A stretch of 64,000 bases of DNA from positions 1,054,001 through 1,118,000 of the forward strand of contig NZ_JELR01000002.1 in the NCBI RefSeq assembly GCF_000708675.1, written 5' to 3'. The notes below the pieces were generated by a model. It worked only from the letters and a program-made list of their open reading frames with translations, did no database searches and was not told the origin of the DNA. Source of the DNA: Microbulbifer sp. HZ11 (GTDB lineage Bacteria; Pseudomonadota; Gammaproteobacteria; Pseudomonadales; Cellvibrionaceae). Position 1 is the first letter of the stretch. Every line of letters starts with the position of its first letter. Both the position numbers and the translations under genes were made by a program. Positions 16,543-25,474 of this stretch are shown here, in pieces.

Positions 16543-17385
16543 TCAACGCAACTCGTGGGGCTGCACAAAATCCATATCGTCGTAATCCAGGTTTTCACCC
16601 GCCATACCCCAGATAAAGGTGTAATTGGCGGTACCTACGCCGGAGTGCAGTGACCAGGTGGGAGAGATCACCGCCTGCTCGTTGTGCATCCAGATGGTAC
16701 GGGTCTGCTGGGGCGGGCCCATGAAATGACATACCGCCTGACCTTCCGGAACATTGAAATACATGTAGGCTTCCATGCGCCGACTGTGGGTATGGGCCGG
16801 CATGGTATTCCAGACACTGCCCGGCGCCAGCTCGGTCATACCCATCTGCAATTGGCAGGTCTCGATGACACCGTGTACCAGCAGCTGGTTGATCACCCGC
16901 TGGTTGCAGGTTTCACTGGCGCCCCGCTCCATGACGTTCGCGTCGGCTTTGCTTATTTTTACCGTTGGATAGGCACGGTGTGCCGGCGCGGAGTTCAGGT
17001 AGAACTTGGCCGGATTGGATTTGTCCGCACTATTCAGTTTCACTTCGACGGAACCACGCCCCACGTAGAGAGCTTCCTTGTGACCGATCTCGTGTACCGT
17101 GCCATCGACTTCCACAGTGCCGGCGCCACCAATATTGATGAATCCGATCTCGCGGCGCTCGAGGAAATACTCGGAGCGCAGCTCCTCGACGGTTTCCAGT
17201 TGTACGGTTTTCTCCACCGGCATGATGCCGCCAACGATCATGCGATCTACATGGGTGTAGGTAAGGCGCACGGTATCCGCCTCGAAAAGTTTCGGTACCA
17301 GAAACTCTTTACGCAGGCGGTCGGTATCGTAGTTCACATAGTCACTGGGGTGACTGGCGTAGCGCTCATCAAATACGGTGGTCAT
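16543..17385 (-). CDS. kduI: 5-dehydro-4-deoxy-D-glucuronate isomerase KduI
   Basis: 280 residues, the standard KduI length. A cupin-type isomerase that converts 5-keto-4-deoxyuronate, formed from unsaturated galacturonate or glucuronate, to 2,5-diketo-3-deoxygluconate. Seen: the start MTTVFDERYASHPSDYVNYDTDRLR, and the zinc-binding PAHTHSRRMEAYMYF near residues 194-208 with the later His in SPTWSLHSGVG; these are the expected His/His/Glu/His ligands. It lies between the GH105 gene (58 bp upstream) and kduD, so the operon runs from unsaturated oligomer to KDG. Ribosome site GGGAAAG precedes the ATG. Confidence 0.95.
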   Translation of the reverse strand: MTTVFDERYASHPSDYVNYDTDRLRKEFLVPKLFEADTVRLTYTHVDRMIVGGIMPVEKTVQLETVEELRSEYFLERREIGFINIGGAGTVEVDGTVHEIGHKEALYVGRGSVEVKLNSADKSNPAKFYLNSAPAHRAYPTVKISKADANVMERGASETCNQRVINQLLVHGVIETCQLQMGMTELAPGSVWNTMPAHTHSRRMEAYMYFNVPEGQAVCHFMGPPQQTRTIWMHNEQAVISPTWSLHSGVGTANYTFIWGMAGENLDYDDMDFVQPHELR

Positions 17386-17443
17386 GAAACTTTCCCGGAA
17401 CTCTTTTTAACAACGTTTGGTTTCAAATAGTAACTTTTAAGAC

Positions 17444-19954
17444 TTAAGAATCTGACTTCAGCAGCTTGTACATCTCGACGCCGGAGGTGATAAACGGCGC
17501 GGTGCCTTTGGGGTCGTCGTCGTAAATCGGCTCGCTCATGTAGTATTCGTAGCTGCCGTCGCGACCAAAACCGAGGCCCGCCACCTGGCACATATCGGTG
17601 ATGCTGATGGTGCCGTCGGCGTGTACCTGTACAAACTCATCCAGCAGCCCCTGGTAGGCTTTTTTCGCCGTGGCCAGGTACTTGTCTTTCGGCAAGTAAC
17701 CCTGGTTCAGCGCCTTGGCGTAGAAGTAGGTGAACATGGTGCTGGCGGTGGATTCCAGGTAGTTCCCACGCTTGCCCGGCATGTCGATGATCTGCCACCA
17801 GGTACCGGTTTCCTCGTCCTGGTATTTTTCGATCACCGGTGCAATCTCAGCAATCATATTCAGCAGGTACTGGCGCTCTTCGGTGTTCTCCTCAGGGATA
17901 AAGTCCAGCACGTCCACCAGCGCCATGGCCAGCCAGCCCATACCCCGAGCCCAGTGGTAGCCTGAAAGTCCGGTTTCCTTATCAGCCCATACCTGCTGAC
18001 GCTTTTCATCCCACGCGTGATAGAACAGACCGGTTTCCGGGTCTTTCAGGATTTCGTTAACCAGTTTGAACTCAGCCAGCACCTCTTCCACGTTGGGCTC
18101 TTCGTGCATCAGCTGCTCATACTGGGCCAGGAACGGAATGCCCATGTAGACGCCATCCAGCCAAACCTGATGCGGGTAGATTTTCTTGTGCCAGAAGGCA
18201 CCGGCGCTGGTGCGTGGGTGGTGCTCCAGTTGCTCAAACAGGGTATCGACGGCTTTTTTGTAGGCAGGATTCTGGTTGCGCTCGTACATGCGCAGCAGCA
18301 TGGTGCCGGCGCGGATGCTGTCGATATTGTATTTTTCCTGTACGTAGCCGTTGATGCTGCCATCTTCGTTGACGAAGGAACCCATCACGGTTTCCACGGC
18401 GTCCGCGTAGCGGGCTTCCGGCGCGACCTGGTTCAACTCATCATAGGCCTGCATCACCATACCGGTGGTGTACTCGAAGTAGGACGGGCGCTTGCGGATG
18501 TGGTCGAAGCCACCGAAGCGGTAGTCCAGGGTTTTGCGCTCAAGTTCGGAGTCCGCCAGCTTTTTGCTCCATTCCAGGGCCACTTCGGCGGTCAGGGGCT
18601 TGTCGGTTTCGGCAACGCTCGCCGCAGTGGTCAGGCGCTGACGCAGCGGCATGGTGAGTTTTTCCGCTTCCTGCTTCAGGTAAGTTTCAAACTCGGCCTT
18701 GGTGGTGATGGGGCCGTGCCTGCTTTCTGCTTCGTTGGCCCAGGCGGCGAGGAAGTAGTACTGCACCTCATTGCCTGCCGGTTTCAGAATCGCCACCTGG
18801 TTGTGCGCGTCGGTGGTGGTTTCCTTGATCAACTTGTTCTTGGCGATCACTGCCATACCGAGGTTGGCGCCGTCGAGGCTCTGGGGGCCGTAGGTTCCGA
18901 TATAGGTGTAGGCGTGGCCGGTAATATCGGTATCACCTAAAATCAATTCGGTCCCTTCGTGGTTTACGATACCCGCCACAAGGTTGTCCAGTTCTTCACT
19001 GGTTTTTGCATTCACTTCCACCAGACGACTGCCGGCGTGCATGGACAGTACGGCGGTCAGGTCTGTCTGCTGGTCGGCGGTGGGTTTCCAGCCTTTGTAC
19101 TGCACTTTAAACGAGGAGTAGAGCTCGCCGTTTTCGGCGATGTCTACTTGCCAGTCCTGTACGTCACTCACGCGAATCACTTTTTCGCCGTCCCAGTAGC
19201 CGTAGCCGCCGACGCCCACGGAGCTGCCCACTTTCAGCACGTCCATGCCCCAGTCGGCCGGTTCATGGTAGGAGTCAAAACCGTCCTGGCCTACGCCCTG
19301 CAGTACCGGGGTCCGCACTTTCTTGCCGAAAATATCAAAGCCATTGCGCCAGTCGAGGTACACGCGGTAACCCACCAGGTCGGATTCAATACCGGGACCT
19401 TCGTAGCGGATAAAGTAGGAATGGTCGGTGTGCTCTTCAGGCACATCGAGGGAGCTTACGTTCTGGAAGCTGCCGCCTTTATATTCACGCTCAACCCACT
19501 CTCCACCCACCTTGTGGGAAATTTCGGCCTGGGTGCGTTTCTCGCCTTCTGCCGGCGCATCGGCTTCGGCGATACGCAGTTTCAGAGTTTCATCGACGGC
19601 AACATCTACAGTGAAGAGGATGCCGTCTTTGCTGCCATCGGCATCTTTGTCGATGGTCTGCACGGGAATCCGTTCAGCCTGATTCCACACCGCAATCGGA
19701 GAGGTAAAACCGGCTTCAAGTCCGAGTTCGTAGAAGCTGAGATAAACCGCTTCGTCCAGGCGCGGGAAATCTGACGGGTTGGAAAGTTCCAGATTGGCGA
19801 TAGCGCTGGGCTTTTCTGCAGCCGGAGCCGCAGCCTCTTCCGGGAACTGCGCGGCCTTTTCGCCACAGGCAGTCAGGGTCGCCGCGGTGAGCGCGAACGC
19901 AAGGGCATTCAGACCCCGCTTGCTTTGGGACGGATCAAACAGTTTCACAGACAT
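17444..19954 (-). CDS. DUF4861-GH105 fusion lipoprotein (unsaturated uronyl hydrolase)
   Basis: 836 residues if started at MSVKLFDPSQSKRG (19954), which gives a proper lipoprotein signal peptide with lipobox LTAC (Cys about residue 30); a longer frame upstream lacks a signal. Residues about 50-400 match the DUF4861 pattern (sugar-binding-like, YRVYLDWRNGFDIFGKK). Residues about 470-836 are a GH105/GH88 (alpha/alpha)6 barrel with YRFGGFDHIRKRP, WLDGVYMGIPFLAQYE and GYHWARGMGWLAMALVD, whose Asp residues are the expected catalytic ones. GH105 enzymes hydrate the 4,5-unsaturated uronate and release it from oligomers, giving the KduI substrate. In many organisms DUF4861 and GH105 are separate proteins. 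The lipid anchor implies a periplasmic or membrane location. A strong leader hairpin lies upstream. Confidence 0.88.
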   Translation of the reverse strand: MSVKLFDPSQSKRGLNALAFALTAATLTACGEKAAQFPEEAAAPAAEKPSAIANLELSNPSDFPRLDEAVYLSFYELGLEAGFTSPIAVWNQAERIPVQTIDKDADGSKDGILFTVDVAVDETLKLRIAEADAPAEGEKRTQAEISHKVGGEWVEREYKGGSFQNVSSLDVPEEHTDHSYFIRYEGPGIESDLVGYRVYLDWRNGFDIFGKKVRTPVLQGVGQDGFDSYHEPADWGMDVLKVGSSVGVGGYGYWDGEKVIRVSDVQDWQVDIAENGELYSSFKVQYKGWKPTADQQTDLTAVLSMHAGSRLVEVNAKTSEELDNLVAGIVNHEGTELILGDTDITGHAYTYIGTYGPQSLDGANLGMAVIAKNKLIKETTTDAHNQVAILKPAGNEVQYYFLAAWANEAESRHGPITTKAEFETYLKQEAEKLTMPLRQRLTTAASVAETDKPLTAEVALEWSKKLADSELERKTLDYRFGGFDHIRKRPSYFEYTTGMVMQAYDELNQVAPEARYADAVETVMGSFVNEDGSINGYVQEKYNIDSIRAGTMLLRMYERNQNPAYKKAVDTLFEQLEHHPRTSAGAFWHKKIYPHQVWLDGVYMGIPFLAQYEQLMHEEPNVEEVLAEFKLVNEILKDPETGLFYHAWDEKRQQVWADKETGLSGYHWARGMGWLAMALVDVLDFIPEENTEERQYLLNMIAEIAPVIEKYQDEETGTWWQIIDMPGKRGNYLESTASTMFTYFYAKALNQGYLPKDKYLATAKKAYQGLLDEFVQVHADGTISITDMCQVAGLGFGRDGSYEYYMSEPIYDDDPKGTAPFITSGVEMYKLLKSDS

Positions 19955-20015
19955 CTCCACAAATTCGGGTTTTATTCTGTTGTTTGCCATTCGAAAAAAG
20001 AACGGCGGTAAATCG

Positions 20016-20086
20016 AAAAACGGCCGGGTGCGACTTCGAATTCTAAACACCGGTATTTCCACCGGCAGAATCCCTGCACCCGGCCG
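20016..20086 (-). terminator. Large hairpin with T tract in the GH105 leader (minus strand)
   Basis: CGGCCGGGTGC (20021-20031) is perfectly complementary to bases 20076-20086. Between them are nested complementary segments (GAATTCT with AGAATCC, and ACCGG with CCGG). On the minus strand the stem is followed by TTTTT (20020-20016). It lies between the TonB receptor (ends 20143) and the GH105 start (19954), so it may end the receptor transcript or attenuate read-through into GH105-kduI-kduD. Confidence 0.7.
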
Positions 20087-20142
20087 CTCTATTCAGTACT
20101 GCATCGAGCTCTTAATCGTTACTTTTTAATTAAAAGTTCGGA

Positions 20143-22785
20143 TTAGAACTTGTACTGAGCACCTACGTAGTACTGACGACCGGTAGTGTGGTCAACCACG
20201 ATACGACCGGAGCTGTCGATCATCTGACGGTTGGCTTCGTTGGTCAGGTTGATACCTTCGAAGCTCAGCTTCCAGTTGTCATTCACGTCGTAGCTGGCTA
20301 CGAAGTCGATGTTGCCAGTACCTTCGGTGTACTCGGTGTCGTTACCGTTACGCACAGCCGCCGGAGATTGAGTCAGGTAGTCGCTACGCTTGGCGTAGGA
20401 AACACGTGCGCTCCAATCTTCGTTTTCGTAATAAACAGTGGCGTTGTAGGTATTTTTGGACATACCGGTCAACACGTCGTACATCGGGTCTTCTTTGGTG
20501 CCGTAATTCATCTCGGAATCTACATAGGTGTAATTCAGGATAAGGCCGTAGTTGTCGAAGAACATTTGCTGATACTGCAGCTCGATACCGCTCAGCTCAC
20601 CACCTTCACCGTTTACGTTACGAGAAACATCCCAGATACTGGTTTCGTCATAACTACCTTCATCGGCAAGCGCAGACGCGTCCAGGCCAGTTTCAGCCCA
20701 GGAAATACCGGAGTCGGTCTGACGGGTAATGAAGGAATCGATATCCTTATAGAAATAGGCTGCTGCGAATACCGCCTCATCAGAGAAGTACCACTCGTAA
20801 GACACGTCATAAGCGCGGGCACGGAACGGATCCAGTTTCGGGTTACCGTAGCTGATGCTGCCGTTAAACTGGTCAATCTTACCGCCCGGAGTCAGGGTAC
20901 CCAGAGACGGTCGCGCCATGACGTCGGCCACGGAGAAGCGCACGACCATGTCTTCATGAACGTCCAGCGCCAGATTCAGAGATGGCAGGGTATCGTCATA
21001 CTCGTTTTCGGCAGTGACGCCAACCAGGTTGCCACCAATGTCGGCGAGACCTGCGGATTCCACTTCAGTAGTTACCTGACGCACACCCACATTTCCGCGC
21101 AGCGGCAGACCCGCAACTTCAGAGCTCCAATCCAGCTGCACAAAGTAGCCAAGGCTATCTTCTTTCACGTTGCGGATATCTTGCGCACGTGGTGCCATAC
21201 CGGTCGCAACTTCGTCAGCATAAGTGGCCAGGGTGGAATGCACATCGGGGGAGAACCAGCTGATACCCTTCATACTGGTTGTGCTACCCGCGAGTTCAGT
21301 TGCGGAAATACCGCTGAACTTCGGACCAGAGCGCATTTCAGCCACATCGAACTCAAAGCTTTTCTGAGACACGCCACCTTTCACCGTCATGGTGTCGTTC
21401 AGATCAAACTCCAGATTGAACGCCGCGGTGTCAAAGCTGTTATCCACAGTGTTTGGACGATGACGCAATTCAACGAAGTCAAAATTGGACGGGTCGGAAG
21501 TATCAAAGTCCGCAAAATCAATGCTACCGCCGGAGGTGGTGGCGTTGTAGGTAAAACTGTTCTGCACATTGATTGCATCAACGATGGCAGTGGTCTGCAT
21601 CGGGTTGCTGTAGTTGGACTCGGATGTACCCCAAAGGACATCACCGCGCAGACGATCGGTAAACTCGTGAGATGCACGGATTGATACTTGGTCGAATTTG
21701 GTTTCCAACTCATCGAAACGATGCTCAACACGTAGATCGTAATTATCTACCGTCATGGAAGTAATGGTTCCATTACTGTCCATGGTGTAATCCGTCACAT
21801 CGTATTCCGGGTAGTTGCCGCCATCCTTCAAGCTAACAGATACAAACTCTTCTTCACGAGTAGCGTCGAACCGAGAGGTCAGATAATCAACCAGAATTTC
21901 GGTGCTTTCGGTGGGACGGAACTGCAGAGTACCGGTAAAGCCCTGGCGCTCCTGCTCGTGGGTAAACTTGCCGTAGCGCGGAATACGTGGGAAGAAACCT
22001 TCGTTCAGTGCTGCCAGCTCACTGTCATCCGCACAGGCAGAGCAATTGGCAATTTCTTCACTGGCAGTCCAGCGCACTGTGGAGAAACCTTCCTCCAGAA
22101 TATTGCGATCGGAATAGGAGTAAGAAGCCATCCAGCCGAACGTCTCGGCTTCGTTCTTGCCGCCTACCAGGAAGGAGGTACGCGGATTCGCTTCCTGTGA
22201 CTGGCTGTTATAGCCGTACTGCATATTGGCCGCGAAAGTAAATTCATCAGCCATGTCCAGCGGTCGGCCGGTACCCAGGTCAACGGTTGCACCCAGGGAA
22301 CCCTCGTCGAGATCAGCCGCCATGGTTTTGTGAACGGTCAGATTGGAGAACAGCTCGGAAGCAAAGGTGTTGAAGTCAAAGGTACGATCGCGGTTCGCGC
22401 CGCCGGAGGAATCGGCACCGCCGGTAGTGGAAATCGCTTCCAAGCCGTTGATGCGCACACGAGTGAACTGGGAACCCAGACCACGAACGGCGATGTTACG
22501 GCCTTCACCCGCGTCGCGGGTAATGGCTACGCCGGGAATACGTTGCAGGGATTCCGCCAGGTTGAGGTCAGGGAAATCGGCGATGTCCTCCGCCAAAATG
22601 GTGTCTTTGCTGCCTACGGCATCGCGTTTCTGGTCGAGGGCTTTCGCGAGGCTGGCACGGTAACTACCGGTTACCGTGATCTCTTCCAGGGCTGCATCGC
22701 CAGAGGTATTTGCTTCCTGTGCAAAGGCCGGTACCGCGATCATGGCCATCGCAAGAGTGAGTGGTTTCAGCTCGAAGGTCTTCAT
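20143..22785 (-). CDS. TonB-dependent receptor (pectin/uronate oligomer uptake)
   Basis: 880 residues from ATG 22785; this start is preferred over one 9 bases upstream because GGAG then lies 9 bases away. Signal peptide MKTFELKPLTLAMAMIAVPAFAQ, TonB-box-like LEEITVTGSYR, plug motifs (AEDIADFPDLNLAESLQRIPGVAITR, NIAVRGLGSQFTRVRINGLEA) and a terminal strand ending YVGAQYKF. The plug is of the TIGR01782-like carbohydrate class. It is flanked by the GH28 polygalacturonase upstream and GH105-kduI-kduD downstream on the same strand, which points to oligogalacturonide import. Four operator-like boxes lie just before it. Confidence 0.94.
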   Translation of the reverse strand: MKTFELKPLTLAMAMIAVPAFAQEANTSGDAALEEITVTGSYRASLAKALDQKRDAVGSKDTILAEDIADFPDLNLAESLQRIPGVAITRDAGEGRNIAVRGLGSQFTRVRINGLEAISTTGGADSSGGANRDRTFDFNTFASELFSNLTVHKTMAADLDEGSLGATVDLGTGRPLDMADEFTFAANMQYGYNSQSQEANPRTSFLVGGKNEAETFGWMASYSYSDRNILEEGFSTVRWTASEEIANCSACADDSELAALNEGFFPRIPRYGKFTHEQERQGFTGTLQFRPTESTEILVDYLTSRFDATREEEFVSVSLKDGGNYPEYDVTDYTMDSNGTITSMTVDNYDLRVEHRFDELETKFDQVSIRASHEFTDRLRGDVLWGTSESNYSNPMQTTAIVDAINVQNSFTYNATTSGGSIDFADFDTSDPSNFDFVELRHRPNTVDNSFDTAAFNLEFDLNDTMTVKGGVSQKSFEFDVAEMRSGPKFSGISATELAGSTTSMKGISWFSPDVHSTLATYADEVATGMAPRAQDIRNVKEDSLGYFVQLDWSSEVAGLPLRGNVGVRQVTTEVESAGLADIGGNLVGVTAENEYDDTLPSLNLALDVHEDMVVRFSVADVMARPSLGTLTPGGKIDQFNGSISYGNPKLDPFRARAYDVSYEWYFSDEAVFAAAYFYKDIDSFITRQTDSGISWAETGLDASALADEGSYDETSIWDVSRNVNGEGGELSGIELQYQQMFFDNYGLILNYTYVDSEMNYGTKEDPMYDVLTGMSKNTYNATVYYENEDWSARVSYAKRSDYLTQSPAAVRNGNDTEYTEGTGNIDFVASYDVNDNWKLSFEGINLTNEANRQMIDSSGRIVVDHTTGRQYYVGAQYKF

Positions 22786-22814
22786 GACTCTCATCTCCGC
22801 TTATCGTCGTTATT

Positions 22815-22908
22815 TTGGTAAAACCTTTTTTGGTAATACCGCTTATTATCAATGCAGGTCGATAGTCTCACACGGATTACCAACTATCAACTTTTGGCAG
22901 ACCAATTT
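22815..22908. promoter_or_regulatory. Cluster of uronate-regulon operator candidates before the TonB receptor
   Basis: Tandem TTGGTAAAACCTT (22815-22827) and TTGGTAATACCGC (22830-22842), 15 bp apart, then a half-site TTACCAA (22877-22883) and TTTGGCAGACCAATTT (22893-22908), whose complement AAATTGGTCTGCCAAA closely matches the uxaA-proximal site at 25822-25837. All follow the TGGTNNNRCCA or shorter TTGGTNNNCCAA pattern of FadR/UxuR/ExuR-type GntR operators. The cluster occupies the promoter region of the receptor gene. Confidence 0.6.
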
Positions 22909-23034
22909 ATGTTTGTTTCCGCTCGATATTTAATCGACACGAAGAATAGCGCGCCATATTCGACAGATCCAGCGCGGAAGGGGCCGCGCTGGACGACTTA
23001 ATAAGGGAAGATCTGGACGGGCCAGAGGGACAAA

Positions 23035-24474
23035 TTAGCCGGGCTGGAATGGCTGACCATTAATCGCCACATTGTTCACGGTCAGGCCAGTTACCTCTTC
23101 GATCACACCAAGAGAATCGGCGTGATCAATGCGGCTGTTGGAAATTTGCAGATCGCGGATCGGCGCCCGCTTAAAGCCTCGAATCTGGAAGGCGCGCTTG
23201 GCTTCCTTGCACACCAGGTTTTCCACCTGAATGTTGTAGACAGCGGGATCGAAGGCGCCTTTATCACCCTCTTCGTAATAGAAGTTGATAACGATAACGT
23301 CCTTGACCTCTCCGATGGTCAGGTTGCGCACGTAGATGTCATGGATCTCGCCGCCACGCACCGAGTTGGTCTTGATACGCAGGCCGCGCTCCAGGTGCGG
23401 GCTGCTCATCACACAGTCCTCCAGGAAGACATTGCGCACACCGCCGGAGATCTCGCTGCCCAGCACCAGGCCGCCGTGCCCATCGCGCATCTGACAGTTC
23501 CGCACCACCACGTTCTCGGTCGGCACATTGACCCGACGGCCATCCGCATTGCGACCCGACTTGATCGCGATACAGTCGTCGCCGTTATCAAACAGACAGT
23601 CCTCGATCAGCACATTGCGACAGGACTCCGGATCGCAGCCGTCGGAGTTGGGGCCATGGCTTCTCGTGGTTACACCGCGCACGGTAAGGCCGTTGCAGAG
23701 TACCGGATGAATCACCCAGAAAGGCGAGTTCTCCAGGGTGACGCCCTCGATCAGCACACTGTCGCACTCGTAGAACTGCACCAGAGGCGGACGCAGGAAG
23801 GAACCTTCGGCATACATGCGCTCGGCCACCGGTACGCCAGCCTCAACATCTCTCATCAGTGCATCCCGCGGACCGTGCTGGGTATCGCCTTCGTTGGTGC
23901 TGTTGTCGCACTTGGTGTTCTCGCCCTTCCAAGGCCACCAGGTGTTGCAGTCGGCACCGCCGTCGATCAGCCCCTTGCCGGTCAGGGCAATGTTTTGGCA
24001 CTTGTGGGCGTAGATCAGCGGGGAATACCCCATCATCTCCATACCCTCCCAGCGGGTTTTTACTGCAGGCAGATAGCGCTCGGGCTCGGGAATGAAATGG
24101 ATTTCCGCCCCTTCCTGCAGGTGCAGTTCGGTATTGGAAACCAGGTGGATGGGGCCGGTGCGGTATTTGCCCGCGGGTACCACAATGCGTCCACCACCCG
24201 CCTTACGACTCGCCTCCACCGCGGCAGCAAAGATTTCGCTGGCATCCTCGCCCTCCCCCTTGGCACCGAGTTCCCGCAGATTGAAATCCCGCGCGGGGAT
24301 TGCCGGCAATTTGATGTCTGACAGGATTTTCGGCACTGGGGCCCAGGGACCGGAATACTCCGCTCGCGGTGGCCGGCTCATGGCAACCGCCTGAGGCAAA
24401 AGCCCGGGTATGGCGGGTAGCGCCGCGGCGGCGGCCAGTGATTGCAGAAAGACTCGACGATTGAGTCCGGTCAT
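23035..24474 (-). CDS. Tat-exported GH28 polygalacturonase
   Basis: 479-residue right-handed beta-helix glycosidase that hydrolyses alpha-1,4-galacturonan. The N-terminal NRRVFLQSLAAAAALPAIPG is a twin-arginine signal. All four GH28 active-site motifs are present: NSDGCDPES, DNGDDCIAIKSG, GHGGLVLGSE and RIKTN. The Asp residues of the first two are the catalytic acid/base set, and the His in GHGG and Arg-Lys in RIK bind substrate. The wide motif spacing and the N-terminal FNLRELGAKGEGEDAS module are like the bacterial exo-polygalacturonase group, so release of mono- or digalacturonate is likely. GGGAGG ribosome site at 5 bases. It lies between the GntR regulator and a TonB receptor. Confidence 0.93.
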   Translation of the reverse strand: MTGLNRRVFLQSLAAAAALPAIPGLLPQAVAMSRPPRAEYSGPWAPVPKILSDIKLPAIPARDFNLRELGAKGEGEDASEIFAAAVEASRKAGGGRIVVPAGKYRTGPIHLVSNTELHLQEGAEIHFIPEPERYLPAVKTRWEGMEMMGYSPLIYAHKCQNIALTGKGLIDGGADCNTWWPWKGENTKCDNSTNEGDTQHGPRDALMRDVEAGVPVAERMYAEGSFLRPPLVQFYECDSVLIEGVTLENSPFWVIHPVLCNGLTVRGVTTRSHGPNSDGCDPESCRNVLIEDCLFDNGDDCIAIKSGRNADGRRVNVPTENVVVRNCQMRDGHGGLVLGSEISGGVRNVFLEDCVMSSPHLERGLRIKTNSVRGGEIHDIYVRNLTIGEVKDVIVINFYYEEGDKGAFDPAVYNIQVENLVCKEAKRAFQIRGFKRAPIRDLQISNSRIDHADSLGVIEEVTGLTVNNVAINGQPFQPG

Positions 24475-24543
24475 AAATACCTCCCGGGCGTTATTGTTTT
24501 GCAGATGTAGAATCGGGGTTCATCACTGTCGGGCCTCACAAAA

Positions 24544-24592
24544 ATGGCAAGACCAGTGTGAAAATCGCCCCAATATTGTCATACCAATTTTT
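24544..24592. promoter_or_regulatory. Two operator-like boxes upstream of the GH28 gene
   Basis: ATGGCAAGACCAGTG (24544-24558; complement contains TGGTCTTGCCA) and TTGTCATACCAATTTTT (24576-24592; complement AAATTGGTATGACAA). They sit 70-118 bp before the GH28 start codon. The second closely resembles the AAATTGGTATACCAATT-type ExuR/UxuR box known in gammaproteobacteria. Confidence 0.55.
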
Positions 24593-24690
24593 CCGGGGCA
24601 ACAACCAGCTGGTTACGCCAGCGTTCACTATGCGCGTGTATTCAGCAGCGGGAACCCCAGGGCAACCGGGCCAAAGACAATTCTTCAGGC

Positions 24691-24720
24691 AAAAAAAAGC
24701 CGGCACTGAGCCGGCTTTTT
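24691..24720 (-). terminator. Bidirectional intrinsic terminator after the GntR gene
   Basis: AAAAAGCCGGC (24694-24704) pairs perfectly with GCCGGCTTTTT (24710-24720) around ACTGA, with further A residues to 24691 that form the T tract on the minus strand. It is 16 bases past the GntR stop and separates the regulator from GH28 transcription. Confidence 0.92.
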
Positions 24721-24736
24721 CGGAGAGAGAAGAGCG

Positions 24737-25474
24737 TTAAGGCAGTGCAAAGCGCTGTCGCGCCGCGCTCATTTCACGGCGCGCCTGCTCCAGTGCCTCA
24801 GCTTCGGTGGCGTCGAGCAACTGCTGAACAACCCGCTGGAGGTGATCGCGCATGGCATTGCGCGCGCCGTCCGGGTCGCGACTCTTGATCGCTTCCAGAA
24901 TTCGACGGTGCTCCTCAATACGAGGTTTGGAGCCAGCCTGACGCACTTTCTCCAGGATGCGGGCGGAAACCGATGAACTGTTGCGCAACTTCCACAGATG
25001 CTCACACACGGAAACCACAGCGTCATTGTGGGTGCACTGCGCAATGTGCAGGTGAAACTTCTCATCCGCTACTTCAGCACTGGATTCAGTCGCATTCTCC
25101 GCGACCATTTCTTCCAGGATGGACTCCAGCTGCTGCACTTCCTCATCGGTCATCTCGCGTGCGGCCAAGCCCGCGGCCTCACCTTCGAACATCATCCGCG
25201 CCTGCAGGATCTCGAACGCACCGATATCGCTCTCTCCGGCAGAAAATGCACTGGCTTCCGTGTCAGTCACATACACACCGGATCCACCTTTGACCTCCAC
25301 GCAGCCCGCCAACTCAAGGGCGATAATGGCCTCGCGGACGGTGGGGCGACTGACCTCAAAACGCTCCGCCAGCTTGCGCTCCGCGGGCAGACGGGTACCG
25401 GCCGGGTAATCACCGGCGGCAATGGCAGCGGCCAGTTTTTCGGCCACCTGTTGATAAAGTCTGGCACCCTGCAT
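24737..25474 (-). CDS. FadR-subfamily GntR transcriptional regulator (ExuR/UxuR-like)
   Basis: 245 residues. The N-terminal winged helix (about residues 5-72) carries the GntR signature PAGTRLPAERKLAERFEVSRPTVREAIIALELAG. Residues about 90-225 form an FCD ligand-binding domain with the metal/ligand His set (EKFHLHIA, EHRRILEAI, RDHLQ). FCD regulators of this group sense uronates or their metabolites and repress uronate genes. It is encoded within the uronate locus, between GH28 and uxaA, and TGGTNNNRCCA boxes surround the locus, so it is the natural candidate repressor. Sensing of a specific ligand is inference. Ribosome site GGAGAGAAG; own terminator at 24691-24720. Confidence 0.92.
   Translation of the reverse strand: MQGARLYQQVAEKLAAAIAAGDYPAGTRLPAERKLAERFEVSRPTVREAIIALELAGCVEVKGGSGVYVTDTEASAFSAGESDIGAFEILQARMMFEGEAAGLAAREMTDEEVQQLESILEEMVAENATESSAEVADEKFHLHIAQCTHNDAVVSVCEHLWKLRNSSSVSARILEKVRQAGSKPRIEEHRRILEAIKSRDPDGARNAMRDHLQRVVQQLLDATEAEALEQARREMSAARQRFALP

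Noticed and set aside
20188..21684. 498-codon plus-strand open frame opposite the third TonB receptor
   Set aside because: It is antisense to a receptor with plug and barrel motifs. The translation has no recognisable domain.
23122..24321. 399-codon plus-strand open frame opposite the GH28 gene
   Set aside because: It is antisense to all GH28 active-site motifs; composition is typical of a shadow frame.
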